Assembly (NCBI GenBank): GCA_039198225.1
Contig: JBCCTQ010000016.1
Coordinates: 1 to 64,000, forward strand
Length of the DNA: 64,000 nucleotides
Source: JASJAR01 sp039198225
GTDB taxonomy: Bacteria; Pseudomonadota; Alphaproteobacteria; Rhodobacterales; Rhodobacteraceae
Direction of reading: 5' to 3'
Part shown: positions 62,141 through 64,000 of the stretch, one piece after another
How positions within the stretch are numbered: the stretch's first letter is position 1
Layout of the letters: each line of letters begins with the position of its first letter
The notes under the pieces: model-generated
Databases searched by the model: none
What the model saw: the letters and a program-made list of their open reading frames with translations, nothing else
Told to the model about the DNA's origin: nothing
Made by a program: the position numbers and the translations under genes

Positions 62141-62168
62141 TTTACGTCCGGGCGGTGGAAAAAATTCC
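62141..62168 (-). promoter_or_regulatory. ECF promoter candidate for the sigma factor gene
   Basis: On the minus strand GGAATTT (62168-62162) and CGTAAA (62146-62141) are 15 bases apart, 28 bases upstream of the sigma-factor ATG. The same elements and the same spacer length occur in the divergent promoter at 62189, which is the main reason to believe them. Confidence 0.6.
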
Positions 62169-62188
62169 AAAAAAAATCTTGAAGGGCG

Positions 62189-62216
62189 GGAATAACCCAT
62201 GGGGGTCAGGCGTAAC
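62189..62216 (+). promoter_or_regulatory. ECF promoter candidate for the COG4315 gene
   Basis: GGAATAA (62189-62195) and CGTAAC (62211-62216) are separated by 15 bases, ending 58 bases before the ATG. GGAAT-type -35 and CGT-type -10 boxes are typical of ECF sigma factors. It mirrors the promoter at 62141-62168, whose gene encodes the sigma factor. Confidence 0.6.
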
Positions 62217-62274
62217 CCCGGCAGCGAGAGAGAATTGCTCCGCTCAGACACGAAACCAGAAAGGACAGAGTTCC

Positions 62275-62652
62275 ATGACCCGCACTATCATCGCCGCCCT
62301 CACCGCAACCGCTCTTCTGGCCACGGGCGCATCCGCCCAAATTCTCGCCAGCGTGGATAGCGATATCGGCAAGGTCATCGCCTCGGCCAAAACCGGGCTG
62401 ACGCTTTACACATTCCGGAATGACGCCCGGGACACATCGAATTGCTACAACGATTGCGCCGCCGCTTGGCCTCCGTTTGAAGCCTCCGCATCGGCAAAAG
62501 AAGACGGCGCCCTCGGCATTATCGACCGCCAGGACGGCAGCCGCCAATGGACGCTCAACGGCAAGCCGCTTTACTTCTGGGCCGGCGACAGCGCTCGCGG
62601 TGATGCGACCGGCGACGGCGTCGGCGGCGTCTGGGATGCGGTTCGGAACTAA
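62275..62652 (+). CDS. Secreted COG4315 (Lipoprotein_15 repeat) protein
   Basis: A 125-residue secreted protein. Signal peptide is about residues 1-22 (TRTIIAALTATALLATGASA), followed by the COG4315/PF03640-type segments LTLYTFRNDARDTSNCYNDC and WTLNGKPLYFWAGDS. Cys57 and Cys61 form the conserved CxxxC of the family. The role of this family is unknown, but it is often linked to ECF sigma factors and envelope or oxidative stress. An AAGGA ribosome site supports the ATG. It faces the sigma-factor gene and has its own matching promoter. Confidence 0.87.
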   Translation: MTRTIIAALTATALLATGASAQILASVDSDIGKVIASAKTGLTLYTFRNDARDTSNCYNDCAAAWPPFEASASAKEDGALGIIDRQDGSRQWTLNGKPLYFWAGDSARGDATGDGVGGVWDAVRN

Positions 62653-62666
62653 GGGAGGACATTCAG

Positions 62667-62780
62667 ATGAAGCGTTCGATCATTCTTCTCGTGGCTCTTC
62701 TCGGTCTTGCTGCCTGCGAAGGCGGTGGGCTCTACGGGGGCGCACCAGCAAGCCAAAGTTACGGGATCGCCAGTTACTGA
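62667..62780 (+). CDS. Very small lipoprotein, 37 residues
   Basis: The product begins MKRSIILLVALLGLAACEGG, a classic lipoprotein signal with lipobox LAAC, so the mature protein would be only about 21 residues starting at Cys17. Ribosome site GGGAGGA lies before the ATG, 14 bases after the COG4315 stop, so it is probably cotranscribed with it. The rest (GGGLYGGAPASQSYGIASY) is Gly/Ser/Tyr-rich. Such entericidin-like minimal lipoproteins are stress-linked in other bacteria. Function is inferred only from context. The 235 bases after it contain no gene I can support. Confidence 0.65.
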   Translation: MKRSIILLVALLGLAACEGGGLYGGAPASQSYGIASY

Positions 62781-63015
62781 CCCCCAGTCTGGCATCCCTG
62801 GATGTGGTAGCGAGTGATGCGCGGTTGCCGTACAGGCGGCCGCGTTTTCCGTGTTTGGAAGCTGGAAATGTATGGCTTCAAAATGGGCCCAGATCCCGGG
62901 CGCATTTCACTCAATTGCTTCTTAGTTTCGCGCCTCTGCACCGTTCGCAGATTAGGCTCGCAGTAAGTGCGGCATTCTATGTCGCTCTCTGAGCTATTCA
63001 TCGGGGGAATCTTTC

Positions 63016-64000
63016 GTGTCGAAACTCACCGTGCCTGCGGCGGTCGCATCTACGAGACGGGACTTTCTTGTGGGCGCCACCGCGGTCGGCGCGGGTCTTT
63101 TCGCACCGACGGGCCTTCGGGCAGAGGATTACCACACATCTGCGGTGAACAGGACGGGCCTGGCAGTCGACGCCCGGACGGCGATGGTTGGGATCCTCCA
63201 TTCGGAGACGGGCCCGATGGCCTTGGCCGAAGCCGGGTCGATCAAAGCCGAAATCATGGCCATCGAGCGCGTAAACGCCCAAGGCGGTGTATTGGGGCGC
63301 CAGATCGAGTACGTGAAAGAGGACGGCAAGTCCGACCCAGCCCATTTTGCGAACCGCGCCCGGAAGCTCTTGGGCGATGATCGGGTGACGGCGGTGATGG
63401 GGTGCGGAACCTCGGCCAGCCGGAAAGCCGTCTTGCCAGTCTTCGAAGAGCTGAACGGGTTTCTTTACTACCCGACCTTTTACGAGGGCCTCGAGCAATC
63501 GCCCAACGTCATCTACACCGGCCAGGAGGCCACCCAGCAGATCATCGCGGGCATCGAATGGGCGGCCGACGCTTTTGGCGCCCGGACCTTCTACCTGATC
63601 GGTTCGGACTATGTCTGGCCCCGTACGGCGAACAGGATCGCCCGGTCCCACATTGAAGGTCTCGGATTGCAGGTTCTAGGCGAGGAATACTACGAACTTG
63701 GCCACGTCCAGTTCCGCGCCTCCATGGGCCGTTTGCGGGAAAGCCAGCCCGACATTGTTTGCGCAATCGTTGTCGGCGGCTCGAATGTGGCGTTTTACAA
63801 ACAGCTGGCCGCGGCAGGGATCGATATTCGGAACGGCCGGATGAAAGTCCTCACGATTTCGGTGACCGAAGACGAGATCGGTGGGATCGGCGGCGAGTTT
63901 GTCGAAGGCGCCTATATGTGCGCGAAGTATTTTCAGAGCATCGAGACCGAGGCGAATCGTGATTTCGTGAAGGCCTATAAGGCGCGTTGGGGCGAGGCCG
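63016..64000 (+). CDS. urtA: UrtA-like substrate-binding protein (partial, runs off the right edge)
   Basis: A GTG-start frame of at least 328 codons still open at the window end. GGGGGA lies seven bases before the GTG, and the N-terminus has a Tat motif, STRRDFLVGATAVGAGLFAP, cleaved near GLRA. The mature part is a type I periplasmic-binding fold of the urea/amide family (VGILHSETGPMALAEAGSIK, then VNAQGGVLGRQIEYV and GCGTSASRKAVLPVFEELN). It fits UrtA of the urea ABC transporter or an AmiC-like regulator-binding protein; Tat export is common for UrtA. The permease and ATPase genes would lie beyond 64000. Confidence 0.87.
   Translation, partial: MSKLTVPAAVASTRRDFLVGATAVGAGLFAPTGLRAEDYHTSAVNRTGLAVDARTAMVGILHSETGPMALAEAGSIKAEIMAIERVNAQGGVLGRQIEYVKEDGKSDPAHFANRARKLLGDDRVTAVMGCGTSASRKAVLPVFEELNGFLYYPTFYEGLEQSPNVIYTGQEATQQIIAGIEWAADAFGARTFYLIGSDYVWPRTANRIARSHIEGLGLQVLGEEYYELGHVQFRASMGRLRESQPDIVCAIVVGGSNVAFYKQLAAAGIDIRNGRMKVLTISVTEDEIGGIGGEFVEGAYMCAKYFQSIETEANRDFVKAYKARWGEA

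Noticed and set aside
1..64000. tRNA, rRNA, CRISPR array, insertion sequence, integrase, toxin-antitoxin or defence system.
   Set aside because: Scanning both strands showed no transposase, integrase, regular spaced repeats or cloverleaf-type genes; the window is ordinary chromosome with a few accessory operons.

Overview
The window reads as chromosome of a high-G+C alphaproteobacterium, most likely Rhodobacterales (Roseobacter/Rhodobacter group). This is inferred from gene content and order, not from a marker-gene search: an aglEFGAK alpha-glucoside locus with a LacI repressor, prfA-prmC followed by a DUF4167 gene, pyrG-secG, a zapA cluster, an alr-mlaE-mlaF cluster, and a dispersed intergenic element with the core CTTCATCCTGG..AAAATACTCC in at least four copies. 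Nearly all of it is coding, with many ATGA start/stop overlaps and several TTG or GTG starts. I see no rRNA, tRNA, CRISPR array, insertion sequence or prophage.

Layout. 1-4.6 kb: a minus-strand chemotaxis operon (STAS protein, cheY, cheA, cheW, cheR, second cheY running off the edge); its distal part has visibly lower G+C. 4.7-13.5 kb: alpha-glucoside use (glk, aglR, then aglE-F-G-A-K on plus) with a LacI-type operator before aglE and a strong hairpin between aglE and aglF. 13.5-19.3 kb: GNAT, nucleoside hydrolase, mazG, DUF1499, prfA, prmC, DUF4167 and a 46-aa ORF. 19.5-24.7 kb: the outer-membrane cluster lptD-surA-pdxA-rsmA. 24.8-29.0 kb: pepA, holC, NAD(P)HX repair split into two genes (nnrE, nnrD), two small membrane proteins. 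29.1-39.1 kb: valS, an ABA4-like membrane protein, pyrG, secG, a cNMP-binding protein, tkt, a coiled-coil gene overlapping zapA. 39.2-47.1 kb: cvpA, radA, pqiA-like, alpha/beta hydrolase with divergent AraC regulator, mlaF-mlaE-alr, rhomboid.

47.2-56.9 kb is catabolic or accessory: a histidinol-dehydrogenase-family gene coupled to a bicupin gene, HNH nuclease, threonine dehydratase, endonuclease/exonuclease/phosphatase protein, and a complete four-gene L-threonate/D-erythronate operon (ltnD-otnK-otnC-otnI), then a MarR regulator. 57.1-64 kb: a large chemoreceptor, an exported agmatine-deiminase-family enzyme, an ECF sigma/anti-sigma pair facing a secreted COG4315 protein and a tiny lipoprotein, and the start of a Tat-exported UrtA-like binding protein.

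The most notable observations are: (1) the HisD-family gene is cut by a single in-frame amber codon (TAC to TAG) 73 codons before its natural end, which would remove the zinc-binding C-terminal His, while the coupled bicupin gene still starts on its original TGA; (2) the ECF sigma gene and the COG4315 gene are preceded by back-to-back promoters of identical form GGAATWW-N15-CGTAAM, suggesting an autoregulated mini-regulon; (3) the usually fused Nnr repair enzyme is split, with a copy of the dispersed repeat exactly at the domain boundary.
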